This document shows, piece by piece, positions 46,193 through 55,766 of a stretch of DNA of 64,000 bases. A program made the translations under genes and the position numbers. Each line of letters opens with the position of its first letter. Within the stretch, counting starts at the first letter, position 1. Source of the stretch: Hyphomicrobium sulfonivorans (GTDB lineage Bacteria; Pseudomonadota; Alphaproteobacteria; Rhizobiales; Hyphomicrobiaceae). The stretch is from contig NZ_PZPO01000005.1 of the NCBI RefSeq assembly GCF_013306565.1, positions 186,001-250,000 on the forward strand. Direction: 5' to 3'. Under the pieces are notes generated by a model, which saw only the letters and a list, made by a program, of their open reading frames with translations, was not told the origin of the DNA and made no database searches.

Positions 46193-47856
46193 GACGACGT
46201 CCTGGCCCTCGTCGGCTGTACGATGATTTCACCACGACCGCCGTCGATGATCTCGTCATCGGACAGGCGGAAGTTCTCCATACGCACCGTATGATAGCGG
46301 TCGAAGTAGCTCTTGAGCGACTTCTCGATATCGCGGTTGTACTCGGGACGTGCAACGTGCGTAGCGCCGTTGACGACCTTGATGACCTTGCCGTCGCGGA
46401 CGACGAGATCACCGTTCTTGAACACCATCGCGGGCTTCTCGAACATGCGCTCGCGGTTGGAGTCTTCGTTGTAGACGGTGATGTCCGCCCGGGCGCCCGG
46501 ACCAACGTGACCCAGATCCTTCAGGCCGAGGCTGCGGGCAGGGCCGGCGCGCGTCATGATCGCAACTTCGTACATCGTATATTCGCGCTCCAGATGCGGC
46601 AGCGTCGAATACATCAGTGCGTCCGGATTGACGTGAAGCATCGTCTCACGACGGAAATCGCGATCCATCAGCAACCGGATGAGGTGCGGATAGGTGTAGA
46701 ACGGTGCGCCGTTCGGATGGTCGGTGGTCAGGAAGATGCGCCACGGATCATCGCACAGCAGGAAGGTTTCGAGACCGATGGCCCACTGCAGGGCGTGCAC
46801 GAAGCTCTTGTCGCGATAACGGAACGGGACAACACCGCAACCGGCGTCGCACTCGATGTCCATCACCACCCAACGCTTCGGGTCGGCATTCTTGGCGCCG
46901 TTATACTGGCGCATCGAGTCGCCCGAAGCCGTACAAGTGGCGCCGAACATGACCTGACCGACGTCGATCGAGATGTTGGGATACTTCTTCAGCAGTTCCG
47001 CGATCTGCACAGCACCCGACGAGAACTTGCGGTCGCCCTCGGTGGCATAGCTGTGGAACTGTATGTGCGTGAGGTGAAGCGGCAGGCCCTCGGTGGCCTT
47101 GATCGTGGCAAGCGTCGTCTCGACGTTGCCGGGAATGCCGAGGTTGCAGCCGTGCACGTGCAGCGGATGGGTGACGCCTAGTTCCAGCAGGCCGCGCGCC
47201 AGCGTGAGAATGATGTCACGCGGCGTGACGCCGTAGTGAACATGCTGCTCATCGAGGTCGAGCTTGCGCTGGTTGAACTTGAACGCGCTGATGCCGCCCG
47301 GGTTCACCACCTTCATGGCGATGGCCTGCGAGGCGTGCATCGTCCAGGCGATATAGTCCTTGATGAACTCGAAGTCCTGCTTCTCGGCCATTGAGCGCAG
47401 CAGGAAGTCGTCGCTGCCGAGCATCACGAACGCGCCCTTGTCGAGCAGCGGCGTGTCGCCCATTTCCATGTGGGCCTGGCGGGCGTTGGCCGGCAACATG
47501 GCCGGTTCAAACGCTGCCGTATAACCCATCTCGGCGTAACGGTAACCGGTGATCATCGTCGAAGGCGTGGCGTAGCCGGTGCCAGCACGGGTGATTTCCG
47601 TGTGGGCGACTTCGTCCTTGAAGTGATCTTCGGGCAGCAGCGTGCGGGCGATCGTTACTTTGCCGCCGCCGATGTGCGTGTGCGGATCGATGGCACCAGC
47701 CATCACCACCTTGCCACGGACATCGTATTCCTGGTCGACACGGGCGTCGGGATCGGCGGCAACGATACGCCCATCACGGACGTAGATGTCGCGCACCTCA
47801 CCGTTTACGTTGTTTGCGGGGTCGTAGACCTTGCCGCCGGTCAGCTTGATCATCAT
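46189..47856 (-). CDS. fhcA: formyltransferase/hydrolase complex subunit A
   Basis: 555 residues of amidohydrolase type. It hydrolyses formyl-methylofuran to formate. The metal-ligand His pair is in GAIDPHTHIGGGKV; further site residues lie in LHVHGCNLGIPGN and LTHIQFHSYATEGD, and LTTDHPNGAPFYTYP carries the catalytic Asp. In methylotrophs the substrate carrier is methylofuran rather than methanofuran. Two adjacent ATGs open the gene; the first at 47856 is used. It begins 18 bases after fhcB. Confidence 0.96.
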   Translation of the reverse strand: MMIKLTGGKVYDPANNVNGEVRDIYVRDGRIVAADPDARVDQEYDVRGKVVMAGAIDPHTHIGGGKVTIARTLLPEDHFKDEVAHTEITRAGTGYATPSTMITGYRYAEMGYTAAFEPAMLPANARQAHMEMGDTPLLDKGAFVMLGSDDFLLRSMAEKQDFEFIKDYIAWTMHASQAIAMKVVNPGGISAFKFNQRKLDLDEQHVHYGVTPRDIILTLARGLLELGVTHPLHVHGCNLGIPGNVETTLATIKATEGLPLHLTHIQFHSYATEGDRKFSSGAVQIAELLKKYPNISIDVGQVMFGATCTASGDSMRQYNGAKNADPKRWVVMDIECDAGCGVVPFRYRDKSFVHALQWAIGLETFLLCDDPWRIFLTTDHPNGAPFYTYPHLIRLLMDRDFRRETMLHVNPDALMYSTLPHLEREYTMYEVAIMTRAGPARSLGLKDLGHVGPGARADITVYNEDSNRERMFEKPAMVFKNGDLVVRDGKVIKVVNGATHVARPEYNRDIEKSLKSYFDRYHTVRMENFRLSDDEIIDGGRGEIIVQPTRARTSS

Positions 47857-47874
47857 AGCGCGGGGCTCACGTCT

Positions 47875-49236
47875 TTAAAGGGCGGCTTCAATGGCGGCCA
47901 ACACATCGGCGGAACTCGGCAACTGCGAGCGCCCAAGGTTTTGCATTGGCAACGAGACGACGTTGTCGCAACGGACCATCTGGCCGGAGTGATCGATACC
48001 CGGCGTGCCGACGGGGATGTAAACCGTCGGCGGCTGGGCGAGGCGAAGACCGGGGGTTCCAAGCACAACGGTCGGCACTGCAGTCTGCGGCAGGCCAATG
48101 TCGGTGCCGATAGAAGCAACCCACATCAGCATGTCGCCTTCACCGTCGGTGAGCATGCGCGCGATGTTGTAACGGTTGGCGTCATACTCCGGCGCGCCGC
48201 TGGCAAAGCTGACGCGCAGCGGATAGCCGGTCTGCCATGTGCAGGTCGAAGCTGCGCTCGGCGCACCTTCGTTGCCGCCAAGCGACAGACCCGCGAAGCG
48301 CGTGGTGAGGTTCAGCTCACGCACGATCTCCGTCATCATGTGCACGGTGAGATCGGCTTCCGGCATGTTGAGTGCAGGCGGCGACCAGACAAGCACGCCG
48401 TAGTTGGCGGCCTTGAACTTTTCAGCCACCTTTTCGATGTCGGCGCGCTTGATGCCAGCGATTTCATCCGCATTTCCGGACGAGCCGAGGAACGACGCCA
48501 GCAGGCTATTGCGCTTGACCTCTTCACCGCCGGACGAGATCGGATGTCCACGCACGATGGCGGAGATTGCAGCCAGCACCTCTGGGATACGATCCTTGGC
48601 GGCCGGAAGCGTGATGACTTCCTTGACGCGCGGGCCGGTAGCGGCGGAGGTGTCGAGACCTTCGCCGATGAAGATCACCGTGCGCTTGCCGCCGAGGCTT
48701 TCAAACATCGTTTCGTCGGGTGTGACGATGCGATCGAAGAAGCGACCGTGCAGCTTGTGGATGTCGCTGCCGACGATGACAAAGAGATCGGCGCGATTGC
48801 GCGCTTCAGTCAGCGTCGTCATGATCCAGCCGCTCGTCTGCACGACGCGGAAGTTGCGATACTGCCCTTCGCTGAGCACGTGATCGACAACGCCACCGGT
48901 GCGGTCGGCGATGGAGAGCATTGCGCGGGCGTTGCCAACGTCACCGGCCATGCCGCCGTACAGTGGCAGCTTGGCACCGCGTACGATTTCGGCTGCGGCC
49001 TTCACGGCCTCTTCCAGGCTCGCTTCCGAACCGCGGATGAGCGGCTTGGCTGCGGGAAGCGGACGCTGGAACCCGGCCGTTGCGCGCGGGCAGCCATTGT
49101 TGACCTTCAACGACGAACCGGTGCGCGTGATCTGCAGGTCATCACAAAGGAGGCCGCAGAAGGGACAGGTGACGTTGTTGTAGATGTGGGTACCTGTGGG
49201 TTCGCCTGAGCGGTCACCCTCAGCCTGTGCTGTCAT
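47875..49236 (-). CDS. fhcB: formyltransferase/hydrolase complex subunit B
   Basis: 453 residues related to subunit B of archaeal tungsten/molybdenum formylmethanofuran dehydrogenase. The N terminus keeps Cys residues (VTCPFCGLLCDDLQI, NNGCPRATAGFQ), but in bacterial FhcB the pterin-metal and iron-sulfur chemistry is known to be lost and the subunit is non-redox. Other marks: GGMAGDVGNARAMLSIADRT and GSDIHKLHGRFFDRIV. First gene of the operon; ATG 49236 follows GGAGA. Confidence 0.94.
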   Translation of the reverse strand: MTAQAEGDRSGEPTGTHIYNNVTCPFCGLLCDDLQITRTGSSLKVNNGCPRATAGFQRPLPAAKPLIRGSEASLEEAVKAAAEIVRGAKLPLYGGMAGDVGNARAMLSIADRTGGVVDHVLSEGQYRNFRVVQTSGWIMTTLTEARNRADLFVIVGSDIHKLHGRFFDRIVTPDETMFESLGGKRTVIFIGEGLDTSAATGPRVKEVITLPAAKDRIPEVLAAISAIVRGHPISSGGEEVKRNSLLASFLGSSGNADEIAGIKRADIEKVAEKFKAANYGVLVWSPPALNMPEADLTVHMMTEIVRELNLTTRFAGLSLGGNEGAPSAASTCTWQTGYPLRVSFASGAPEYDANRYNIARMLTDGEGDMLMWVASIGTDIGLPQTAVPTVVLGTPGLRLAQPPTVYIPVGTPGIDHSGQMVRCDNVVSLPMQNLGRSQLPSSADVLAAIEAAL

Positions 49237-49927
49237 TCGGTGCAGTCTCCTTCGGGGGCCGCAAATAAGCACGGACGTCCCGCCAAAACAACACTTGTAC
49301 TAATGCGGCGGTTTGACGGATCGGCGACAATTGCGGGTAAATGCCAGCGCTTATGTTTTTTGATGCTACGACTGACTCATTACGTTCGCAGATACACGCT
49401 GAAATTCGCAACGCAAAGCCTTCTTTTCAGAACGGACCGGAACGCAAAAAATCTGACATAAGCCGTTCGCGATCGCACACGCTGTGCGGCCGGGTTTTCC
49501 AACCCGATTGGGTAGGAAGGCGCGGCTCCAACCGAAGGCCTGATGCGTCCTGAAACCGGCGGCTGATTCGCCAGTTTTCGAGCCACTTTTCAGATGCTTC
49601 CGGCGTCGCAGCGTTTGGTATGGGTTTCCAGACTGAATATCGGGGTCGATAGCGGCATTGTCGACGCTGATTGTGCGCTGCAAAAATATCGTCAGTGCGT
49701 GGGAATGGCGACGCGAAACAGCCTGTCGTTGCAACTTTGCTGCAGCATTTCAGTTTCTGAGCGCACGCAACGCCGCGCCGCCCGTACGGATAATCATAGG
49801 CATCAACTTACTGTCAGTGTGCGGGCGGGAATGCGAATTCGTTGCTATTCTGCGTGCGCGACGACGCATTTTTCCGGCCACCCGTGTATCGGCATGAGGG
49901 CGCATCGGGATGAGATGGAGCGAAACG
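49237..49927. promoter_or_regulatory. divergent region between fhcBADC and the PQQ dehydrogenase unit
   Basis: About 690 bases with no convincing gene. It must contain the promoters of the fhc operon and the alcohol oxidation unit. A CGGGTT-TTCC-AACCCG hairpin lies at about 49492-49507. No recognisable regulator site; open frames here lack family features. Confidence 0.45.
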
Positions 49928-51925
49928 ATGACCGGCTTTCAGCTTTCAGGCGCGATTCGCTTTCCGCTGCTATCAGGCGCAATATTGTCCCTGGCCGTAG
50001 GCCGATTGAGCTTGGTAGGTGTGCTTCTGTCGATATTGTTATCGGCGGGACCATATCCGGCGACGGCCGATGAGCGCGCCCGCAAATGCGTCGAGGATGA
50101 GAACAACTGGTGTATGCAGCAGAAGAACTATGCTGCGACGCGCTATTCCACGCTGGATCAGATCAACTCGAAAAACGCGCGCGATCTGCGCATGGCGTGG
50201 TCGTTCTCGACCGGCGTGCTGGGCGGCCACGAAGGCTCGCCGCTTGTGATCGGCAGCATGATGTACCTTCACACGCCGTTCCCGAACGTCGTTTATGCGC
50301 TGAACCTTGATGACGAAAACCGCATCGTCTGGAAATATCAGCCGACACAGGATGCCAATCTCGTGCAGGGAATGTGCTGCGAGGGTGTCAATCGCGGGTT
50401 GCAGTATGCGGACGGCAAGCTGTTTCTCTATCAGGCCGACACGACGCTCGTCGCGCTGAACCCGAAGACGGGGCAGGTGATCTGGAAGGCGCCGAATGGT
50501 GATCCGGCCCGAGGTGAAACCGGCACCGGTGCGGTGCTTGTCGCGGGCAAGGTGGTGATCGCCGGTGTATCGGGAGGCGATCAAGGCGCGCGCGGTTTCA
50601 TCACTGGGTACGACATCAATTCCGGTCAGCGGCTGTGGCGCGCCTATTCGTCGGGGCCTGATGCGCAAACGCTTTTCAATCCGGAAAAGACCACGGTGCT
50701 GGGCAAGCCGGTGGGAGCGAACTCCGGCAATCCCGGTGGAGCGGGCGGTGGCGAAGCCGGCAACGCTAGTGGTCTAGGTGGGGGGGCGCCGTGGGGCTGG
50801 TTCAGCTGGGACCCGAAGCTGAACCTTTTCTATTACGGAACCGGCAGTCCAGCTCTCGGCGCCGGAGCGCGTGAAACCCCGTCGGATGCGAAGTGGACAT
50901 CCACGATCATCGCCCGCCGTCCGCAGACCGGGGATGCTGTCTGGGCCTATCAGCTGACGCCGTCTGACGTGTGGGGCTTTGATGGCGTCAATGAAATGAT
51001 CCTGATCGACGAGGCGCAGATCGGCGGCGAGAAGCGCGATGTTCTGGTGCACTTTGACCGCAACGGATTTGCCTACACCATCGACCGCGCAACCGGGATG
51101 CCGCTGGTCGCGGAAAGGTTCGATGTGGCGGTCAACTGGGCCAGTGAGATTGACCTCGACGCAGCCAGTCCGACGTTTGGAAGACCGAAGGCAATTGCAT
51201 CGTTATCCGAGCTGAAGACAGATGCGGCAGCGCAGACCGCACAGGTTTGTCCGGCATCGCTGGGCAGCAAGAACCAGCAGCCCGCCGCCTATTCGCCGAT
51301 GACGAAACTGTTCTATGTGCCTGCAAGTCATGTGTGCATGAATTTTGCCGTGCCTGCTGCGGCGGCCGCTGCAGCCGCCGGCGAAGCAGCTAGAAAAAGC
51401 GGTGCGGCGGGCGTGGGGCAAACTCCGCAGCCGGCCGCCTCTGAAGCTTCGCGTCCGATTTCCACTGGTCCGGTCGCAATTCCTGGCCCGCCCGTCAGCA
51501 TGTCGCCGCCCAAAAACGACACGCACATGGGTAACCTGATTGCCTGGGATGCCGTTGAGGGCAAGGCGGTGTGGTCCAACAAGGAGCAATTCCCCATCTG
51601 GTCCGGCGTGCTGACCACGGCGGGCGGCATCGCCTGCTACGGCACGCTGGAGGGCGACTTCAAATGCGTCGATCAGAAGGACGGGCGCGAGTTGTTCCGT
51701 AATCGCACGCCATCCGGCATCGTCGGGAATGTGTTCACCTATGCGCATAAGGGCAAGCAGTACATCGGCGTGCTGTCGGGCATTGGCGGGCTGCCGGGGT
51801 TAGGTATCGGCAGCGGCGGGAATGATGCTAAGCGCACGGAACAATCGCCAATGGCGGCAGCTTTGTCTGGTCTGCGCAACTATACGGCGCAGGGCGGATC
51901 GCTCACGGTGTGGGCGCTGCCGTAG
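49928..51925 (+). CDS. XoxF/MxaF-like PQQ-dependent alcohol dehydrogenase with altered active site
   Basis: 665 residues: signal peptide, then an eight-bladed quinoprotein propeller with the vicinal disulfide (MCCEGVNRG, Cys150-151), the PQQ-stacking Trp segment APWGWFSWD, and DRNG. Compared with MxaF, the metal Glu177 position is Asp218 (SGGDQGARG), Asn261 is Ser307 (GTGSPA), and the catalytic Asp303 is Gly350 in SDVWGFDGVNE, while Asp352 occupies the extra Asp site typical of lanthanide enzymes. A roughly 60-residue Ala/Pro/Ser-rich insertion follows HVCMNF. ATG 49928 has GGAG seven bases upstream. Followed by its likely cytochrome c. Periplasmic; substrate not predictable. Confidence 0.85.
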   Translation: MTGFQLSGAIRFPLLSGAILSLAVGRLSLVGVLLSILLSAGPYPATADERARKCVEDENNWCMQQKNYAATRYSTLDQINSKNARDLRMAWSFSTGVLGGHEGSPLVIGSMMYLHTPFPNVVYALNLDDENRIVWKYQPTQDANLVQGMCCEGVNRGLQYADGKLFLYQADTTLVALNPKTGQVIWKAPNGDPARGETGTGAVLVAGKVVIAGVSGGDQGARGFITGYDINSGQRLWRAYSSGPDAQTLFNPEKTTVLGKPVGANSGNPGGAGGGEAGNASGLGGGAPWGWFSWDPKLNLFYYGTGSPALGAGARETPSDAKWTSTIIARRPQTGDAVWAYQLTPSDVWGFDGVNEMILIDEAQIGGEKRDVLVHFDRNGFAYTIDRATGMPLVAERFDVAVNWASEIDLDAASPTFGRPKAIASLSELKTDAAAQTAQVCPASLGSKNQQPAAYSPMTKLFYVPASHVCMNFAVPAAAAAAAAGEAARKSGAAGVGQTPQPAASEASRPISTGPVAIPGPPVSMSPPKNDTHMGNLIAWDAVEGKAVWSNKEQFPIWSGVLTTAGGIACYGTLEGDFKCVDQKDGRELFRNRTPSGIVGNVFTYAHKGKQYIGVLSGIGGLPGLGIGSGGNDAKRTEQSPMAAALSGLRNYTAQGGSLTVWALP

Positions 51926-52048
51926 GCGCCGCTAGCACCAGGCGAGCCATCGATTATTTCGGAAAAATCGATTGTGAGCATTTACTCTGCCGTTGCGCGT
52001 GTGTGGCAGTGTCGTTCTGCAACCTCATCCAGAACAGGGACGCAGCGA

Positions 52049-52636
52049 TTGGGACGAGACAGCTTACCTGTTGTGGGTGCTATGAGCCTGCTGTTTGCGG
52101 CGGTCATCGCCGCTGCCGCCGCGCTGGCCGCCGATACGCGCCCGGGTATGCAGCCCGAGGTGACTTTGCCCGATGGCTGCGTCAGCCAGGAAGGCGCGGA
52201 GTTCAAGGACGGTCGATGGACGTTGCCCGATGGCACGCCGACGTTTCGTGTCTGCCGGCGCGACGGCAAGATCATCACCGACTGGGCAACCTATAACGGC
52301 TATCGCCGCTATCATGCGGAGTGTGCGCTCTGTCATGGGCCGAATGCGCTCGGCACCGTAGATGCGCCGGGGCTGGCCAACGCGCTGAGGAAGCTCGACT
52401 ACAACGAGTATGCGAACATCGTCGCGAATGGGCGTGTCTCGGACGAAAGCGGCACCAGAATTACGATGCCCGGCTTCAGCCATGACCGCAATGTGATGTG
52501 CTTCCTCAACGATCTGTACGCCTACCTAAAGGCGCGCTCGTTCGACAACGCGCTGCCCGCAACCCAGCTTGGTGGCGAAAACCGCGACGATAAACCTGAC
52601 GAAGTGCAAAAGGCCGATGAGCAGTGCCTCGGCTGA
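52049..52636 (+). CDS. c-type cytochrome (XoxG/PedF-like), probable electron acceptor
   Basis: About 195 residues. Signal peptide (MSLLFAAVIAAAAALAAD core), then one heme site, HAECALCHGPNALG, and a C-terminal MPGFSHDRNVMCFL, whose Met could be the second ligand. It should take electrons from the upstream PQQ dehydrogenase. Additional Cys in the N-terminal half (LPDGCVSQE, FRVCRRDG) are unusual for a simple cytochrome c and may pair. The start is uncertain: TTG 52049 has AGGGA upstream; ATG 52082 leaves no basic n-region; GTG 51974 is also open. Confidence 0.83.
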   Translation: MGRDSLPVVGAMSLLFAAVIAAAAALAADTRPGMQPEVTLPDGCVSQEGAEFKDGRWTLPDGTPTFRVCRRDGKIITDWATYNGYRRYHAECALCHGPNALGTVDAPGLANALRKLDYNEYANIVANGRVSDESGTRITMPGFSHDRNVMCFLNDLYAYLKARSFDNALPATQLGGENRDDKPDEVQKADEQCLG

Positions 52637-52770
52637 TGCGCCGGTCGTGTTTTCCCATGGCCGCCGCCTGATCCGCATCTTGGCGTTTAGGCGGGCTGTG
52701 CTGTCGCTGCCAATCCGCTAGAATGGCAGCATCCCTTTGCGGTGGGATGCGAGCGGAGGGGCGAAGACGC

Positions 52771-53481
52771 ATGAAGGTCGGAAAACATTTGGTTCAGCCG
52801 GCACCGGAATTTCGTTGCGCTCCCCGGCGCGCGACGGCCCGGATGATGACTGTTGCGCTGCTTGTTGCCGGCTTCAATGCTGTTGCATTCTGCGGGCAGG
52901 TGGCGGCCGATACGCCGACCGAAGTGCGGCCACAGCCACAGCGCCCGATATCGGGCGCTGCGCCGCATCCCGATATCGCGCCAACGCCGCAATCGGCCGC
53001 CAATGTGCCGCCGGAGCCTGACAGCTACCGCATGGATGATTTCCGCTCGCCGGTTCCAGCGACGCTGCGCGGCGCGCGCGTTTTGACCAACGAAGAGGCC
53101 GCCGACCTCTGGAATAGCGATGGCGCCGTCTTCATCGACGTTTATCCGCAGGCGCAAAAGCCACCCAATCTGCCCGCAGGCACGTTGTGGCGCGATCCGG
53201 CCCATCGCAGCATCGAAGGCGCCTCGTGGATGCCAAACGTCGGCTACGGCGGGCTGCCGGATGAAGTGGACCAGTATTTCCAGCAGCGTCTGGAGGCGCT
53301 GACCAAAGGCGACAAAAATGCGCCGTTGGTGTTTTTCTGCCTCAAGGAATGCTGGATGTCATGGAACGCGGCCAAGCGCGCGATGACGTATGGCTACTCC
53401 AACGTGATGTGGTTCCCCAGCGGCACCGATGGCTGGCAGGAGCTGGGCTATCCGCTGATCGCGGTGAAGAAGCTGCCGTAA
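52771..53481 (+). CDS. PQQ-dependent catabolism-associated CW-motif protein (rhodanese-like)
   Basis: 236 residues with a hydrophobic leader (MMTVALLVAGFNAVAFCG), a Pro-rich linker and a rhodanese-like domain: ADLWNSDGAVFIDVYP, GASWMPNVGYG and the family mark FFCLKECWMSWNAAKRAM, a pair of Cys before Trp. This periplasmic family accompanies PQQ alcohol dehydrogenases and their cytochromes; its role, perhaps Cys redox or maturation, is unproven. It lies 134 bases after the cytochrome gene. Confidence 0.85.
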   Translation: MKVGKHLVQPAPEFRCAPRRATARMMTVALLVAGFNAVAFCGQVAADTPTEVRPQPQRPISGAAPHPDIAPTPQSAANVPPEPDSYRMDDFRSPVPATLRGARVLTNEEAADLWNSDGAVFIDVYPQAQKPPNLPAGTLWRDPAHRSIEGASWMPNVGYGGLPDEVDQYFQQRLEALTKGDKNAPLVFFCLKECWMSWNAAKRAMTYGYSNVMWFPSGTDGWQELGYPLIAVKKLP

Positions 53482-53570
53482 GCGGAAGCGCGACGCGAGC
53501 AGCCACAACACGCTTCGGACTGATTAGGTCCGAAGCTATCATACTGCGAGCGATTGTGCTGTGTCGCGGT

Positions 53571-53816
53571 TTACGGCGTTCGCGGCGCAGGAGCCGGCGA
53601 TGGCGTTGTCGGCACGGTGATGGTGTTGTTTGGCGCCGGAGTGGTGACGCTGGCGCCGGGCTCAACCGTCACTGTTGTGGTGTCGCGCTGGGATGCAAAA
53701 TACATCGTCAGCAACGCCAACAGAACCGCTGCAGCAACGATCATGGCCAGCGTCCTTACGCTGGAATCCAGCTGCGAGTGGGTGTCGCGTCGATCCGGGC
53801 GATCATATAAAGCCAT
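53571..53816 (-). CDS. small membrane protein with Thr/Pro-rich tail
   Basis: 81 residues beginning MALYDRPDRRDTHSQLDSS, then one membrane helix (LAMIVAAAVLLALLTMYFAS) and a periplasmic tail of Thr, Val and Pro (TVTVEPGASVTTPAPNN). GGAGG six bases before the ATG supports it as real. No recognised family. It sits between the CW-motif gene and the leftward ABC genes. Confidence 0.65.
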   Translation of the reverse strand: MALYDRPDRRDTHSQLDSSVRTLAMIVAAAVLLALLTMYFASQRDTTTVTVEPGASVTTPAPNNTITVPTTPSPAPAPRTP

Positions 53817-53928
53817 GGCAAACCTCCAGTTGGTTTGCACATCGAACCGATGGCGCGATGAAAGGTTCCGCCTGATTTATTCGCGCGAATTTGAGCAAAA
53901 ATCGCCGCGATGAATGCGAAGCACGCGT

Positions 53929-54987
53929 TTAGCCGGGGCCGCCGCGTCGGGCGATCAGCCCCTTCGATGGATTGTACGCGTAGATCGCGCCACCCAGAAA
54001 GATCGCCGTACACAGCAGCACGATTGCCAGCGAGATCCAGTCGATCCTTGCATACAGCGCAAACCGGATCAGCTCCACGGCGTGGGTGAACGGATTGAGC
54101 AGGCAGATGTGATACAAGACCGGGCTCGACTGCTCGATGCGCGACAGCGGGTAGAGCGCGGACGAAGCAAAAAACATCGGGAATATAACGAAGTTCATTA
54201 CCCCGGCGAAGTTCTCGAGCTGGCGCACCACTGATGAAAGCAACAGTGCCAGCGAACCCAGCATGAAACCCGCAATCAGAACCGCGGGCAGCACGGCAAG
54301 GTAATTCATCGATGGCGCCGGCAGACCCCACGCAAAGACGACTGCCAGCATCATCGCAGCGGTTGCGAGCAGCGCTGCAACCAGCGCGCCCGCCATGGTG
54401 CGCTGGGAAAACATTTTGCCGAATGCGTTGACGATTACCAGCACCGCGAGTGCAGCGAGCGGGCCGAGCAACAGCGCGTATCCGGTGCTGCCGAGATCTG
54501 CTTCCCAGAAATAGAAGATGATCAGGAAAACATAGGCCTGAATGGCCGCGACGGCGACACCACCGACCAGTTTGGATACCAGCAGAAACCAGCGCGGAAA
54601 CGGGCTAACCAGCAGCGTACGCATCGCGCCGGTCTCGCGGTCGTACACCATCGACAGCGATGACTGCATGGCGTTGAACAGCAGGATCATGCCGATAAGA
54701 CCCGGCAAGACATACACCTCATAGAGCACTGCGCCGTCATACGGCGGGGTGTTCTGCACGCCGAGAGCCTGACGAAATCCGGCGGCGAAAATGAACAGCC
54801 AGATTAGCGGCCGCACCAGCGCGGACAAAAAACGCTCGCGCTGATGCATGTAGCGCAGCACCTCGCGCCACACGATGCCGTAAAGGCAGGTGAAATACGC
54901 GCGCACGCCAAGCGGCGGCGGAGCATCGTAGGTGTTACGATCGCCGGTGGGGGACCGCTGTTGATCCGTCGCGCTCACAGTCGTCAT
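53929..54987 (-). CDS. ABC-2 type permease, PedC-like (PQQ alcohol dehydrogenase-associated)
   Basis: 352 residues, six membrane helices, with the ABC-2 signatures REVLRYMHQRERFLSALVRP, YVLPGLIGMILLFNAMQSS, YDRETGAMRTLLVSPFPRW and a late NPFTHAVELIRFALY. ABC-2 permeases usually export. This type is known from PQQ alcohol dehydrogenase gene clusters (PedC of pseudomonads). ATG 54987 overlaps the ATPase stop by four bases, so the pair makes one transporter. The exported compound is unknown. Confidence 0.85.
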   Translation of the reverse strand: MTTVSATDQQRSPTGDRNTYDAPPPLGVRAYFTCLYGIVWREVLRYMHQRERFLSALVRPLIWLFIFAAGFRQALGVQNTPPYDGAVLYEVYVLPGLIGMILLFNAMQSSLSMVYDRETGAMRTLLVSPFPRWFLLVSKLVGGVAVAAIQAYVFLIIFYFWEADLGSTGYALLLGPLAALAVLVIVNAFGKMFSQRTMAGALVAALLATAAMMLAVVFAWGLPAPSMNYLAVLPAVLIAGFMLGSLALLLSSVVRQLENFAGVMNFVIFPMFFASSALYPLSRIEQSSPVLYHICLLNPFTHAVELIRFALYARIDWISLAIVLLCTAIFLGGAIYAYNPSKGLIARRGGPG

Positions 54988-55766
54988 GCCGCGAATTCCC
55001 CAGTGCCGGCTGCGGTACCGGTCATTTTGCGAAATGCGTCGCTGACGGTTTGTGTCTCGGTGTGTGCCAGCAATTCGGGAACCGAGCCGGTGAAAAGTAC
55101 GCGGCTCTTGTGCAGCAGCACGACGAGGTCGGTGGGCAGTACCTCGTCGAAAAGGTGCGTTGCCCACAGCACGGCGAGGCCTTCCTTTTCGACCAGCGAG
55201 CGCACAATCTTCACCACGCTTTCGCGCGATCCGATGTCGAGACCGACGGTCGGCTCATCGAGCAGCAACAGCGATGGCCGGTGCAGCAGGGAGCGGGCAA
55301 TTTCCAGTCGCCGTGACTGGCCGCCGGAAAGGTTGCGCACTTTTTCTTCGGCGCGGTCCGTCAATCCAACCGTCGCCAGTGCCTGTGCCGTGCGCGCACG
55401 CGCATCGGCACCGCTGATGCCATGCAAGGCGCAGTGATAAAGCAGGTTCTGGTGTAGCGTCAGATCGAGATCGAGCGTGCGGCTCTGGAACACAACGCCA
55501 AGCCGCTGCAACGCGGCGGTGGCACGGCGGCGTATGTCGGCGCCGAAGATACGGATCTCGCCGGTGACGTTGTCGTATAGGCGCGTGATGAGCGAAAACA
55601 GCGTCGACTTTCCAGCGCCGTTGAGCCCCAGCAACACGACGAAACGGCCGCGCGGAATTTCTAGCGATACATCGCTCAGTGCGCGATTTTCGCCAAACGC
55701 GTGACTGACATCCCTGACCAGCAGCGCGGGCGTTTCAGCCTCCGGTGTCCGATGCTCGACTGCCAT
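54984..55766 (-). CDS. ABC transporter ATP-binding protein, PQQ alcohol dehydrogenase-associated
   Basis: 260 residues. Walker A GLNGAGKSTLFSLI, Q-loop VVFQSRTLDLDLTL, signature NLSGGQSRRLEIARSLL, Walker B LLLLDEPTVGLD and switch His in WATHLFDEV. All are intact, so it should power the coupled ABC-2 permease. ATG 55766 has AGGA upstream. First gene of the leftward pair, divergent from the NitT-type importer. Cytoplasmic face of the membrane. Confidence 0.9.
   Translation of the reverse strand: MAVEHRTPEAETPALLVRDVSHAFGENRALSDVSLEIPRGRFVVLLGLNGAGKSTLFSLITRLYDNVTGEIRIFGADIRRRATAALQRLGVVFQSRTLDLDLTLHQNLLYHCALHGISGADARARTAQALATVGLTDRAEEKVRNLSGGQSRRLEIARSLLHRPSLLLLDEPTVGLDIGSRESVVKIVRSLVEKEGLAVLWATHLFDEVLPTDLVVLLHKSRVLFTGSVPELLAHTETQTVSDAFRKMTGTAAGTGEFAA

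Noticed and set aside
49237-49927. a gene in the long gap upstream of the PQQ dehydrogenase
   Set aside because: Open frames on both strands have no motif, poor starts and Arg/Ser-rich shadow-like composition.
50960-50990. loss of the catalytic Asp as a sequencing error
   Set aside because: Two further active-site positions are also substituted and the frame is intact, so a single miscall cannot explain the pattern.
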